In this document: piece by piece, positions 16,756 to 25,661 of the stretch
Layout of the letters: each line of letters opens with the position of its first letter
Position numbering within the stretch: the stretch's first letter is position 1
From: Actinoplanes campanulatus
Lineage (GTDB): Bacteria > Actinomycetota > Actinomycetes > Mycobacteriales > Micromonosporaceae
DNA length: 64,000 nucleotides
Direction: 5' to 3'
Assembly (NCBI RefSeq): GCF_014647795.1
Contig: NZ_BMPW01000007.1
Span: forward strand, 124,001 to 188,000
Notes under the pieces: model-generated
The model's input: the letters and a program-made list of their open reading frames with translations, nothing else
The model's database searches: none
What the model was told of the DNA's origin: nothing
Translations under genes and position numbers: made by a program

Positions 16756-19148
16756 CAGGAGCGTCCCCCGCCGAACGGATGGGTGATGCGGTACCGCTTG
16801 CGGCGGCCGGCGAGCCGGTCCACCCGGTCCTCCCAGGCCTCCGCCCATTTGCGGCCGAGCACGTCGGCGACCTGGTGGGCGGCCTGTGCCAGGTGCCGGT
16901 CGGGGACCCAGGTCAGCCAGTGGTCGAGGGCCTTGCCGAGCGCCGTCTTGCGGGTCCGGTCGTCGCGCAGCCGGTTGCCCTCCAGCTGGAAGGCCATCAC
17001 CGCGAGCGCGGCCCGGGTGCTGGTCCGCAGCGTGGCGGCGAGCTCGTTGAGGTACGGGTCGAGCAGGTCCGGATGACGGTCGAACACCTTGTCGCCGGCC
17101 CGGAAGACGGGCAGGTCGAGCAGGGCGGCGAGGATCCGGGGGGTACGGGCGCGGACCAGGCGGGGCGGGGCGTCGGCGATGTCGGTCAGCAGCCCGGTGA
17201 CCCGGTCGTCGGGTGGGTCGCCGAGCAGCCGGGCGACGGCGCCGGCGAGGATCTCGTCGGCGGCCAGGGTGACCTCGAGGGCCCGGTCCGGCTGGATCAG
17301 GCCGCGGCGGCGCAGGTCGTGGCAGAGCCTGAGCTGGCGGGTGGTGACCGGGCCCTGGCCGGCGACCGGCTCGGTGACGGGGCGGAACACCCGGTCGATC
17401 GGGGGTGTGCCGGGTGGGGCGTTCTCGGCGATCAGCTGCATCTCGTCGGGGCGGGCGGGGGTCTGGCTGAACAGGTCGGTGACGCGCCGCGCGTACCGGT
17501 CGGGGTCTTGGAGAACCGCGGAGAGCTCGTCGCGCAGCAGCCCGGACCGGTCCTCGCCCTCGCGGATCGCGGCGCCCAGCGCCGCGGCGCGCAGCTCGCG
17601 TGGCAGCCGGGGGCGGCGGCGCAGCAGCCAGTCCCCCCACACGTCGCCGATGAGGGCCGGTTCGGCGCCGCCGCGTGCGGCCCGGCCCCGCAACGCGGCG
17701 ATGACCAGGTCCTCGGTCTCGGCGGCGTGCGGCCATTCGGCGGGGCGCAGCAGCCGGGGGTCGCGGGACAGGTGCCGGGCGAGTTCGGCGGAGGCGTCGC
17801 CGAGCCCGGCCGGGTGCACGTCGGCGCGGTAGCGGTGGGCGACCCGCAGCAGCGCCTCGATGGCGTGCCCGGACCGGCCGGGGGCCCGCAGCGCCTCCAG
17901 GAGCAGGGCGAGCGCCTGGTCGTCGCGGTCCGGTCCCCACTCGCCGGCGGGCAGCGGGGCGGGTGGCTCGGAGGTGACCGGGCCGCCGGTGACCGCCTCC
18001 TCGATGTCCTTGATGAGCAGGGCGATCCGCACCTCGGCGGCCTTGCCGGGCAGCAGGCCGTCGCTGCCGACCTCGTCGAGCAGCCGGAGCACCTCGCGGG
18101 ACCAGCGTTCGGGCATCTCGGCGAAGAGGTCGGTGAGGTCGGCGCCGTAAGCGTCCCGCAGTCGCGGTGGCCCGCGCCGCAGCCAGCCGACGACCGCCTC
18201 GGCGTGTTCGGGGGGTGGTTCGGCGTGCAGGATGGCGGCGAGCCCGAGGGCCGCGGCGGCCGCGCCGTCGTCGATGCCGGACTCGCCGGCCACGTCGAGG
18301 GCGTCGACGGCGTCGCGCGGGTCGCCGTCGAGGAACAGCCGCACCCAGCGGTCGGAGCTGTCGGTGACGGCGACCGGGCTGTGCCGGTGGGTGGTGAGGT
18401 CGAAGACGAGGTAGCCGAGCTGGTTGTCGACGCGGGTGGCGGGCCCGGCGAAGTCGGGGTGCACGGCGACGACGGGGGCCGGTGACCGGGCCGGGTCGTT
18501 GGAGTAGATCTTGAAGCCGAGTTCCAGGGCGCGCCGGCGGGGTACCAGCAGGGTGCCGGCGACCAGCCATTCCACGATGTCGCCGACGTCGTCGCCGAGG
18601 AACAGCACCCGGCCGTCGCTGCCGGCCCGTTCCAGGGCGGAGACCAGCGCGAACAGCATGGCGGCGCCGTTCGGCCGGGCGAGCACGAACTTGCGGGCAC
18701 GGGCCGGGGTGTACGGCACGTCCTCCGGGCTGACGGTGACCGGCGCGGACCGGCAGCCGGGCGCCGGGGTGGTGGTCCAGAACCCGGCGCCGTACAGCTG
18801 GGCCGGGCGCAGGCCGCGGTACGCCTCCGGCCCGGTGGTGACGATGGCGTGGGTGAGCTGGTTGCCCTCGCGGACCCCGTTGGCCTCCCGCCCCAGGTAG
18901 ACGCCGGCCGCGGTGGCCAGGTAACCGGAGGCGCTGAGGTGCCCGAAGGAGGGTGGGTACTCCCCCGCCGGGCGGCGGTCGGCCATCCAGCGGGCCGGCG
19001 GCTCGTACAGCAGGCGGTCCTTGACCAGGGTCTGCGCGGCCACGGCGGCGTCGCTGGAGCGGGCCTGGAACTGGAGGCCGGCGCCGCCGCCGAGGCCCTC
19101 GCCGGGGCGGCAGTCGGTGTAGACGAGCGTCTCGAATCGTCGGTCCAT
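16755..19148 (-). CDS. GAP1-like GTPase-associated protein
   Basis: 797 aa from the ATG at 19148, 2 nt after the upstream stop. The N-terminal ~250 residues start with FETLVYTDCRPGEGLGGGAGLQFQ, typical of the N-terminal region of GTPase-associated protein 1 as I recall it. The remaining ~550 residues are helical, with many Leu/Ala repeats and a basic C-terminus (GRRKRYRITHPFGGGRS). No NTPase motif. Sandwiched between two GTPase genes with overlapping or near-overlapping ends. Expected to bind or regulate the GTPases, possibly as sensor or effector scaffold. The family name is from memory of motif appearance; the role is inference. Confidence 0.65.
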   Translation of the reverse strand: MDRRFETLVYTDCRPGEGLGGGAGLQFQARSSDAAVAAQTLVKDRLLYEPPARWMADRRPAGEYPPSFGHLSASGYLATAAGVYLGREANGVREGNQLTHAIVTTGPEAYRGLRPAQLYGAGFWTTTPAPGCRSAPVTVSPEDVPYTPARARKFVLARPNGAAMLFALVSALERAGSDGRVLFLGDDVGDIVEWLVAGTLLVPRRRALELGFKIYSNDPARSPAPVVAVHPDFAGPATRVDNQLGYLVFDLTTHRHSPVAVTDSSDRWVRLFLDGDPRDAVDALDVAGESGIDDGAAAAALGLAAILHAEPPPEHAEAVVGWLRRGPPRLRDAYGADLTDLFAEMPERWSREVLRLLDEVGSDGLLPGKAAEVRIALLIKDIEEAVTGGPVTSEPPAPLPAGEWGPDRDDQALALLLEALRAPGRSGHAIEALLRVAHRYRADVHPAGLGDASAELARHLSRDPRLLRPAEWPHAAETEDLVIAALRGRAARGGAEPALIGDVWGDWLLRRRPRLPRELRAAALGAAIREGEDRSGLLRDELSAVLQDPDRYARRVTDLFSQTPARPDEMQLIAENAPPGTPPIDRVFRPVTEPVAGQGPVTTRQLRLCHDLRRRGLIQPDRALEVTLAADEILAGAVARLLGDPPDDRVTGLLTDIADAPPRLVRARTPRILAALLDLPVFRAGDKVFDRHPDLLDPYLNELAATLRTSTRAALAVMAFQLEGNRLRDDRTRKTALGKALDHWLTWVPDRHLAQAAHQVADVLGRKWAEAWEDRVDRLAGRRKRYRITHPFGGGRS

Positions 19149-19150
19149 GC

Positions 19151-20326
19151 TCAGCCCCTGTCCGGCACCACGCCGAACTGGCTGAGCAGCCACAGCAGCG
19201 GCTCGTCGACCCGGAACGGGTGTACGCCGTTCGGGTCGATGATGTCATTGTCGTAGTCGGGTTCGGCGCCCAGCGCGGAGACGGCGAAGTAGCGGAAGTT
19301 CTTGTAGTTGTGGGTCAGGTGGTTGTCGACGTCGTGGGCGCCCCAGTCGGCGAGCTGGCCGCGCACGTACTCGTGGGTGGCCCGGCCGGCGGTCTCGTCG
19401 TAGTAGGGGCCCGGTTCCGGCCGTCGGACCAGTGGGTGGTCCTCGCCCCAGACGTCGAAGAACGCGTCGATCTTGGCGAAGACCACGGCGACCGGGATCG
19501 GGATGTTCTTCCGGCCGCCCAGGTGGCGGCTCTCGCGCAGGTTGTCGGTGACCCGGTTGAGCACGTCCACGGTGGACTGGTTGGTGGTGTACGCCGACTT
19601 GGGCAGGTTGATCTGGTCGCGGGCGCGCGGGATGAGGAACGGGTCGAGCAGCAGGATGAGCGCGTCGGCGGCGCCCAGGTAGCGCAGGTTGTCGACGGTC
19701 GACATGGACGACAGGTCCTCGCCCGCGGTGTCGAAGAAGGACAGCAGCGTGGTGTCGTACCGGCCCATGCGCCGCTGCCGCCAGCCGAAGACGATCGGGT
19801 CGCGGCGGCCCTCGGACGCCTGCTGGGTCTTGGCGTAGAGCTGCCCGCCGGGGAACAGCTCGCCGGCCGGGTCGAGGTAGTCGGCGCGGCCGGTGGTGTT
19901 GCTGAACTGCTCGTCGCCGATCAGCTTGACGTCGGCGCCGAAGCGCAGGCCCATGCCGTGGCGCAGTTGGTCGGCGAGGATGCGCAGGTAGACGCTCTTG
20001 CCGGTGTGCGGGGCGCCGGCCATGGCGATCAGCGGGCTGCGGCCCTCGCCGAACGACGGCGGCATCCGGCTGTGGCAGTGCGGGCACACCTTGACCCCGG
20101 AGACGGCGTTGCAGACGTCGTGCACCGCCGAGTTGACCGGCAGCAGGCCGCGGCCGGGCGCCGGGAAGGACGGCAGGACCAGCTCGTCGATGCCGGTCAG
20201 TTCCTTGCGGGCCGGGTCCTTCTGCGGGACGCACGCCGGCCGGCCGGGGGCTTTGCGCCCGGTGCAGCGGAACCAGAGCCGGCGGGTGTTGATCCGCTCG
20301 TAGCAGTAGGGGCAGGCGACGTTCAT
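19151..20326 (-). CDS. Soluble zinc-ribbon GTPase (double-GTPase 1-like)
   Basis: 391 aa. Starts MNVACPYCYERINTRR: a zinc ribbon of CxxC near the N-terminus, with further Cys in FRCTG and ACVP, and a second knuckle CPHCHSR at ~80. The P-loop domain has Walker A GAPHTGKS (104-111), then DTAGED as G3 and FAKIDA as G4. No membrane segment. The ATG abuts the upstream stop with no gap. It pairs with the membrane GTPase two genes downstream. Known relatives act in NTP-dependent conflict systems; nucleotide specificity should be GTP from the KID motif, which is not proven here. Confidence 0.75.
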   Translation of the reverse strand: MNVACPYCYERINTRRLWFRCTGRKAPGRPACVPQKDPARKELTGIDELVLPSFPAPGRGLLPVNSAVHDVCNAVSGVKVCPHCHSRMPPSFGEGRSPLIAMAGAPHTGKSVYLRILADQLRHGMGLRFGADVKLIGDEQFSNTTGRADYLDPAGELFPGGQLYAKTQQASEGRRDPIVFGWRQRRMGRYDTTLLSFFDTAGEDLSSMSTVDNLRYLGAADALILLLDPFLIPRARDQINLPKSAYTTNQSTVDVLNRVTDNLRESRHLGGRKNIPIPVAVVFAKIDAFFDVWGEDHPLVRRPEPGPYYDETAGRATHEYVRGQLADWGAHDVDNHLTHNYKNFRYFAVSALGAEPDYDNDIIDPNGVHPFRVDEPLLWLLSQFGVVPDRG

Positions 20327-21604
20327 CTAGGAAACCTTCATCTCGTCGATCGGGTCCACGACCCGGATGCCGCGCGGTGACACCACGAAGCAGCGAAGCC
20401 GGCCGGGGCGGGACCGCCGCGGCACGGTGAACGGAACCTCCCACGGTGTGTCGGCCTCGAACCTGAGGCCGGTGAAGTGCAGCAGCGTCTCGCCGGCGTC
20501 CGGCCGGGCCGGCAGGGCGTTGCCGGGTACGACGACCAGCCGCAGCTCGACGCCCTCGCAGGTGCGGTCGACGGTGACGCGCAGCATCCGGCGGCCGCGG
20601 CTGAGCGGCCCGCCCACCTTGGGCAGCCGGTACGTCAGCGTGCCGCCCACCCCTTCGACGGTCACCGACCGTGGCGCGGACAGCAGGTCGCCGTCGCGGG
20701 TGCGGGTCACCGCGCAGACCGTGATCCGGCCGCCACCGGTCCCGGCCGGGATCCGGCAGCCCTGTTCGGCGACCTCGCCGCGGGTCATCCGCCGCCGCTG
20801 GACCGGCCCGTCGGCGGGGGTGAAGGTGATGTCGACCAGGTTGATCGAGGGTGGCCAGATCCAGGACAGGACCACCTCGGATCCGGTACGCCGGGCGCGC
20901 AGTTGCTGCACCGAGTCGGCGACGCCGGCGCTGACCGGTTCGCCGACCACCCCGCCGCCCTGGTCGTCGAGGGTGAACGGGGTGTAGACGTGCGGGCCGC
21001 CGGGGACCCGGACCGCGATCTGCGACTCCGGCCCGACGGTGAGGCGGTCGCCGGCCAGCGGTTCCCCGAATCCGCGCAGGTCGGCGGCCCGGACCGGGGT
21101 GCCGGGCGGCCAGACGGGCGGGACCGGGGAGCGGCGGATCGACACCCGGCCGGAGGGTGGGGTGCGCCAGGCGATGTGCGCGATGGCGGTGTCCTGGTCC
21201 TCGGCGGTGACGGTGACCCTGAGCCGTTCGACGTGGGCGGTGGCCTTCACCGGCGGCGGTTCCGGCGGCTGCTCCTCGTCCTCCTCGAAGTCGATCTCCT
21301 CCGGTTCCTCCGGCTCCTCCGGAAGGGTGGTCCACCAGTCCGGGGAGTGCATCCGGTCGCCGTGGTCGCGCCGCAGGATCTCGTCGCGGTCCAGCATCCG
21401 TGCGCAGACCCGGGCCGCCGCTCCGGAGCCGCCCTGGCGCTGCTCCCAGAACTCGCGCACCTTTCGCAGCCGGTCGGCGATCTCGGTGCTGGTCATCCCG
21501 GGTTCCACGCCGTAGTGGCGGGCCAGGTCGCCGGGGAGGGCGCCGACCTGGTCGCGCAGCGGGTTGACGACGTCCCGCAGGTAGGCCCTGGAATCGAAGG
21601 TCAC
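20327..21604 (-). CDS. Helical plus Fn3-like beta-sandwich adaptor protein
   Basis: 425 aa from a GTG at 21604. No Shine-Dalgarno is visible; the GTG lies 8 nt after a CTGTCCGTCAG motif, so the mRNA may be leaderless. Residues ~1-90 are helical (YLRDVVNPLRDQVGALPGDL). A strongly acidic Pro/Glu linker follows at ~95-115 (EEPEEPEEIDFEEDEEQPPE), then about three immunoglobulin/Fn3-like beta-sandwich units to the end. No catalytic motif. First gene of the GTPase/GAP1 operon. Probably a scaffold or recognition protein; family not certain. Confidence 0.6.
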   Translation of the reverse strand: MTFDSRAYLRDVVNPLRDQVGALPGDLARHYGVEPGMTSTEIADRLRKVREFWEQRQGGSGAAARVCARMLDRDEILRRDHGDRMHSPDWWTTLPEEPEEPEEIDFEEDEEQPPEPPPVKATAHVERLRVTVTAEDQDTAIAHIAWRTPPSGRVSIRRSPVPPVWPPGTPVRAADLRGFGEPLAGDRLTVGPESQIAVRVPGGPHVYTPFTLDDQGGGVVGEPVSAGVADSVQQLRARRTGSEVVLSWIWPPSINLVDITFTPADGPVQRRRMTRGEVAEQGCRIPAGTGGGRITVCAVTRTRDGDLLSAPRSVTVEGVGGTLTYRLPKVGGPLSRGRRMLRVTVDRTCEGVELRLVVVPGNALPARPDAGETLLHFTGLRFEADTPWEVPFTVPRRSRPGRLRCFVVSPRGIRVVDPIDEMKVS

Positions 21605-21607
21605 GCC

Positions 21608-21637
21608 GGTATCTGACGGACAGCTCTGTCCGTCAGA
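21608..21637. promoter_or_regulatory. Palindrome with two divergent CTGTCCGTCAG motifs
   Basis: TCTGACGGACAG (21612-21623) and its inverted copy (21626-21637) are separated by only 2 nt. The outward-reading motif on the minus strand ends exactly 8 nt before the GTG at 21604, and the plus-strand motif ends exactly 8 nt before a GTG at 21645. The left side continues as GGTATC, as at 14.2 kb. Confidence 0.7.
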
Positions 21638-21647
21638 GAGGAATGTG

Positions 21648-23084
21648 ATGTGGATCCGATCGGCTGTGGCGGCGATGCTGCTGGCCGCGACGCCTGTGCA
21701 GGCGCCACCGGCCGGGCTCGACGACGTGTACGCGGCTCTGGGTGTGGACCGGGTGGCGTCCGACTACGTGGTGATGGTGGACGTGTCCGGGTCGATGCGC
21801 GGCGCCCGGTACGCGCAGTTGCGCCGTGGCCTGACCGGCTTCTTCGCGGCGCTGGCCCCGGAGGACCGGGTGACGCTGGTGCCGTTCGACGAGCGGGCCA
21901 ACGCGGTCACCCGGCAGGTGGGGCGGGAGCCGGGTCAGCTGGCGGCCGGGCTGCCACGGGACGCGGTGGGGGCGTACACCGACATCGGCGCGGCCCTGGA
22001 GGCAGGGGTGACGGCGCTGGCCCGGCCGGACGCTCCGCCGCTGGCCACGGTGGTGCTGCTGACCGACGGGCGGCACGATCCGGGGCCGCGCAGCGCCTAC
22101 CCGCTGACCCAGGGGCACAACTGGAACCAGCTCGCCGACCGGGCCGCGAAGTTGAACAAGGTGTCGCTTCAGGCGTACGCGATCCCGCTCTCCGGCGCGA
22201 CCGGCGCGACCCTGCTGCGGAAGGTGTTCCCGGGCGCCAGCGTGCTGGCGCCGACGTCGGTGGACCGGCTGACCGCGCAGCTGGCCCGGCCGAAGGCCGA
22301 GGCCCGCGCCGCGAAGGCGCGCAGCCTGCTGGCCGCCGAGGTGACCGAGCCGGTGCGGGTGACGTGGCCGGCCGAGCCGATCGGCGCGGGCCGGACCACC
22401 GTCGAGGTCCGGGTGGAGAATCCGATGCCGCACGTGCCACTGGTGCTGAACGACCTCGCGGTGACGGGTGCCGAGGTCGCTCCCGGTCCGGTCGAGCTGC
22501 CGCCGGGCGGAGGCGTGACGGTGCCGGTGACCGTCGACTGGGATCCCGGCCCGCGGTCGCTGGCCCCGTTGAAGACGGTGACCGCTCAGCGGGATCTCCA
22601 GCTCACCGCCCGGGTGGACTCGCCCTGGTCGGCGGTGCTGACCGGGGATCTGGGGCTGACCCTGGCCGGGGCGCCGGCGGCCGCGCCCGGCACAGCTGAG
22701 TTCTCCGCCCAGCGTGGCAGCCTGTGGTGGTGGGTGACCACGGCGGTGCTGTTGGCCGCGCTCACGGTGGTTCTCGTCCGCTGGCGGCGTGGCCGGTTGA
22801 GCCCGCCGCTGACCGGGGCCGTGACGATCCGGCGGGGCGGCGGCGAGCAGCGCGTCCTGCCGCTGTCCGGGCGCCGGGTGGTGCTCAGCGCGGACGCGAC
22901 CGGCCTGCCGGGCAGCGGTGAGATCACCGCGGCCCGGTCCGGCGTGGGTTCGTCCGACGTGCAGTTGATGATCAGCTATTCACCGGACGGGTCGGCGGGC
23001 AGTCGCGGTTCGGCGGCCTGCCCGCCGGGCGGCACCGTCTCGGTGGCCGGCACGTCGTTCAGCTGGGATCACCACAACAGGTAG
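21648..23084 (+). CDS. Membrane-anchored vWA domain protein
   Basis: 478 aa. ATG at 21648 with an AGAGGA purine run 5 nt upstream; the GTG at 21645, 8 nt after the shared motif, is an alternative leaderless start. An N-terminal signal-like segment (residues ~1-20, SAVAAMLLAATPVQA) is followed by a vWA domain with MIDAS D45-V-S-G-S49. A beta-sandwich region around 235-335 comes next, then a transmembrane helix (~359-378, WWWVTTAVLLAALTVVLVRW) and a ~100-residue C-terminal beta domain that should be cytoplasmic. The vWA domain would face outside. The gene ends 16 nt inside the convergent Hsp70 gene. Confidence 0.8.
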   Translation: MWIRSAVAAMLLAATPVQAPPAGLDDVYAALGVDRVASDYVVMVDVSGSMRGARYAQLRRGLTGFFAALAPEDRVTLVPFDERANAVTRQVGREPGQLAAGLPRDAVGAYTDIGAALEAGVTALARPDAPPLATVVLLTDGRHDPGPRSAYPLTQGHNWNQLADRAAKLNKVSLQAYAIPLSGATGATLLRKVFPGASVLAPTSVDRLTAQLARPKAEARAAKARSLLAAEVTEPVRVTWPAEPIGAGRTTVEVRVENPMPHVPLVLNDLAVTGAEVAPGPVELPPGGGVTVPVTVDWDPGPRSLAPLKTVTAQRDLQLTARVDSPWSAVLTGDLGLTLAGAPAAAPGTAEFSAQRGSLWWWVTTAVLLAALTVVLVRWRRGRLSPPLTGAVTIRRGGGEQRVLPLSGRRVVLSADATGLPGSGEITAARSGVGSSDVQLMISYSPDGSAGSRGSAACPPGGTVSVAGTSFSWDHHNR

Positions 23085-24766
23085 GCGTGGTTGCGCAGTT
23101 CCGCCTCGAGGGCCTCGGTCCGGTCCTTCTCGGTCTCCGGGGTGGCCGACTCCAGGTCGGCGACCAGTTTCGCCAGGGTGTCGCGGTCGTCGTCGGCGAC
23201 GAACGGCAGCACCTTGTCGCGGGCCTTGCGGATGACCGCCTGTGCCTCGGCGGAGATCCGCGGTTTCGGTGTCGCGCCGACGGTCATCAGGTTGTCCACG
23301 TTGCGGCGCATCAGGGGCAGCTGGGTGCGGTCCTCGGCGGCGCCGACCGCGACCTCCTGTTCGGAGAGCACGTTGCCGGTGCGCTGGTCGCGGACCAGGA
23401 CGTGCAGGATGCCGTCCAGGTCGTACTCGTAGGTGACGGTGAACGAGGCGTCGGTGCGCAGCCGCTGCTCCGGCAGGTCGATGTCCCAGTCCTTGAGGAC
23501 CACGTTGTCCTCGTGCCCGATCGGCTTGTCCGGGTCGCCCTCGATCACCTGGACGTTGACCTGCTCCTGGAAGTCCATGGCCGGCACGTACGAGTCGGTG
23601 GCCCGAGCCGGGTACTTGGTGTTGCGGCGGATCAGCACCGAGAAGGAGCCCTCCGGCGGTGACGAGTCGTTGTGCACCACGATGCCGAGGGCGTGTTCGG
23701 TGCCGACGTGGAAGTCGAGGTCGGTGACGGTGCCCTGGAGGATGCCGGAGGCGATGGCGGCGCCCTGGGCGACGGCGAGCATCGGGTTGACGCCGGTGGA
23801 CGGTTCGACGCCGACGATGTCGGAGACGAACCGGCGGATCACCGGCATGTTGGAGCTGCCGCCGACCATGACCAGGTGGTCGATGCGGCCGGGGCTGTCG
23901 CGCAGGCAGATGTCGACGGGTTCGCGGGTGCGCTGGACGAGGGCGGCGACCGACTCCTCCAGCAGGGCGCGGCTGACCTGGTGGTAGCCGCCGGAGGGCA
24001 GCGGGATCCGGGTGGTGTCCTGCTGCGACAGTTCGATCTTGGCGCGTTCCAGCTCCAGCCGGAAGAGTGCCTGCTTCTCGTCGTCCCAGTCGGCCGAGCC
24101 GGGGATCTGCGGCAGGACGGCGGCCCGGAAGGCGTCGTCGATGTCGAGGCCGCCGAGCCGCTGCACGCCCTTGGACGCCTGCTCGATGAAGACGCCGTCG
24201 AAGGCTTGCAGGACGGTGACGTCGAGGGTGCCGCCGCCCCAGTCGAAGACCAGGATCCGCTGGTTCTGGCCGATCGCGTGGGCGTACGCCATGGCGGCCG
24301 CGGTGGGCTCGTTGATGAGGGCGAGCACCTCCATGCCGGCCAGCCCGGCGGACAGTTTGGTGCGGAAGCGGGCCAGGCCGCGGCTGTTCGCCGGGATGGT
24401 GACGACGGCCCGGTTGAGTTTCGCGATGATGCCGGCCGCGGCGGCCTGCTGCTGGATGTGCCGGAAGAACATGGCGGCCGCCACCTCGACCTTGAGGTCC
24501 TGGTCGCCGATGGTGACCGAGTCCTCGGTGGCGAACAGCCGCTTGACCGCCTCCAGCTTGCCGGTGCGCTGGCGTTTGGCGGCCCAGCCGAACACCGGGT
24601 CGCCGCCGTCGAAGCCGATGACCGATGGCAGCACCCGGTCGAATTCGAGGTTCGCCCACTCCAGCGGCAGGCCGGGGTCGAGCGGCACGGCCTCGACCCC
24701 GTTCGCCGTGGTACGGGCGAGAACGCTGTTGGTGGTGCCGAAGTCGATCCCGAAAGCGTCGCTCAT
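23069..24766 (-). CDS. Hsp70 (DnaK-like) chaperone ATPase
   Basis: 565 aa, slightly shorter than housekeeping DnaK (~620). The ATPase domain carries the three Hsp70 signatures: GIDFGTTNS near residue 6, VFDWGGGTLDV (phosphate 2) and a late MVGGSSNMPVIRRFV (adenosine). A substrate-binding-like beta domain follows (TKYPARATDSYVPAMDFQEQV) with a short helical end. It overlaps the GrpE-like gene upstream by 4 nt (ATGA). Last gene of the TerY-P operon. This is a dedicated paralogue rather than the stress-response DnaK. The probable client is a component of the same conflict module (inference). Confidence 0.88.
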   Translation of the reverse strand: MSDAFGIDFGTTNSVLARTTANGVEAVPLDPGLPLEWANLEFDRVLPSVIGFDGGDPVFGWAAKRQRTGKLEAVKRLFATEDSVTIGDQDLKVEVAAAMFFRHIQQQAAAAGIIAKLNRAVVTIPANSRGLARFRTKLSAGLAGMEVLALINEPTAAAMAYAHAIGQNQRILVFDWGGGTLDVTVLQAFDGVFIEQASKGVQRLGGLDIDDAFRAAVLPQIPGSADWDDEKQALFRLELERAKIELSQQDTTRIPLPSGGYHQVSRALLEESVAALVQRTREPVDICLRDSPGRIDHLVMVGGSSNMPVIRRFVSDIVGVEPSTGVNPMLAVAQGAAIASGILQGTVTDLDFHVGTEHALGIVVHNDSSPPEGSFSVLIRRNTKYPARATDSYVPAMDFQEQVNVQVIEGDPDKPIGHEDNVVLKDWDIDLPEQRLRTDASFTVTYEYDLDGILHVLVRDQRTGNVLSEQEVAVGAAEDRTQLPLMRRNVDNLMTVGATPKPRISAEAQAVIRKARDKVLPFVADDDRDTLAKLVADLESATPETEKDRTEALEAELRNHAYLLW

Positions 24767-25245
24767 TCTGTTTCTTCCTCCCCCTCGTCCTGTGGAGACC
24801 GGTGCCCCACGTACTTGGCGACGCCGAGCCGCACCGCGCGGCCGGTCGCCCGGTCCACGTAGGCGGCCTCGATCACCTCGGGACGGCCGCTGTCACGGTC
24901 GCCGACGAACTTGAAGTAGCGGGCGAGTTCAGGGTCGTCGGCGTCGTCAACCTTCTCCAGGCCGGCCTGTTCGAAGCAGCGCCCGAGCAACTCGGCGAGG
25001 TCCTCGGCGGCGGCGCCGTGTGCCACGGCGGCGTCGATCTGGGCGAGCTGCGCCAGGTGGCTGGTCCGGTTCTGTACCGCGGCGACGACCTGTTTGCGCA
25101 GTCCCTCGTACGCCTCGGCGGCCGCGGCCGTGCCCGGCTCGCGGACCAGGGTGACGGTCTCGATCCGCTCGACCCGGCGGTCGATCTGGTCGATGAGCTT
25201 GGCTATCTTCTCGATGGCCTCGAACTGCTGTCTGTTGCCGAACAC
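24763..25245 (-). CDS. GrpE-like co-chaperone
   Basis: 160 aa from a GTG at 25245, preceded by GAAGGGAAG. The N-terminal half is a long amphipathic helix (FEAIEKIAKLIDQIDRRVERIE), the next part is helical, and residues ~110-145 read like the GrpE beta domain (EVIEAAYVDRATGRAVRLGVAKYVG, compare GYxxxGRVLRPAxVxV). The acidic C-terminus ends in DEGEEETE. Together with the Hsp70 and the J-like gene it makes a nucleotide-exchange-factor assignment reasonable, though the similarity is weak and visual only. Confidence 0.5.
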   Translation of the reverse strand: MFGNRQQFEAIEKIAKLIDQIDRRVERIETVTLVREPGTAAAAEAYEGLRKQVVAAVQNRTSHLAQLAQIDAAVAHGAAAEDLAELLGRCFEQAGLEKVDDADDPELARYFKFVGDRDSGRPEVIEAAYVDRATGRAVRLGVAKYVGHRSPQDEGEEETE

Positions 25246-25268
25246 GGTCTTCCCTTCGGATGCGGTGG

Positions 25269-25661
25269 TCAGGGTGCCGGGATCGCGGTCCGGCCGGCCC
25301 GGTCGAGGACGAGGTGGCGCAGGTGCTCGCGGGCGGCGGCCCGCTGCACGGCGTCGAGGCCGGGGCCGCTGTCGCCGCTGCGGCGGGCCATCGGCCGGGG
25401 CTTGGGCGCGAACTCGCCCGGTCCGCTCGGGGCGAGCACCGCCGGGTCGTGCGGGATCCGGTAGAGCCACAGCACCGTGTCCGGTTCCTTGATGGCCTCG
25501 TCGATCTGGTTGAGCGCCCAGGTCAGCTCGGTCATCCGGTCGCGGCCCTCGGCGCCGAGGCGGCGCAGCGGGCGGGCCCGGCGGGCGAAGGCGAGGTTGG
25601 CCTCCTCCCGGCCGGCGCCGAACGGGATGCCGAGGATGACGTACGGGTTGCGGTCGGCCAT
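25269..25661 (-). CDS. J-domain-like protein without HPD motif
   Basis: 130 aa. The ATG at 25661 shares its A with the upstream stop. The N-terminus NPYVILGIPFGAGREEANLAFARRAR matches the opening of a J domain (xPYxVLGVxxxAxxxEIxxAYRxLA), but the canonical HPD between helices II and III is absent; RPLRRLGAEGRDRMTE is found instead. A C-terminal tail of ~60 residues has no known domain. Between the zinc-ribbon protein and the GrpE-like gene, it is likely a degenerate co-chaperone that targets the Hsp70 without classical ATPase stimulation. Confidence 0.6.
   Translation of the reverse strand: MADRNPYVILGIPFGAGREEANLAFARRARPLRRLGAEGRDRMTELTWALNQIDEAIKEPDTVLWLYRIPHDPAVLAPSGPGEFAPKPRPMARRSGDSGPGLDAVQRAAAREHLRHLVLDRAGRTAIPAP

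Noticed and set aside
16756-19248. N-terminal extension of the membrane GTPase frame
   Set aside because: It overlaps the GAP1-like gene in another frame and is compositionally a shadow.
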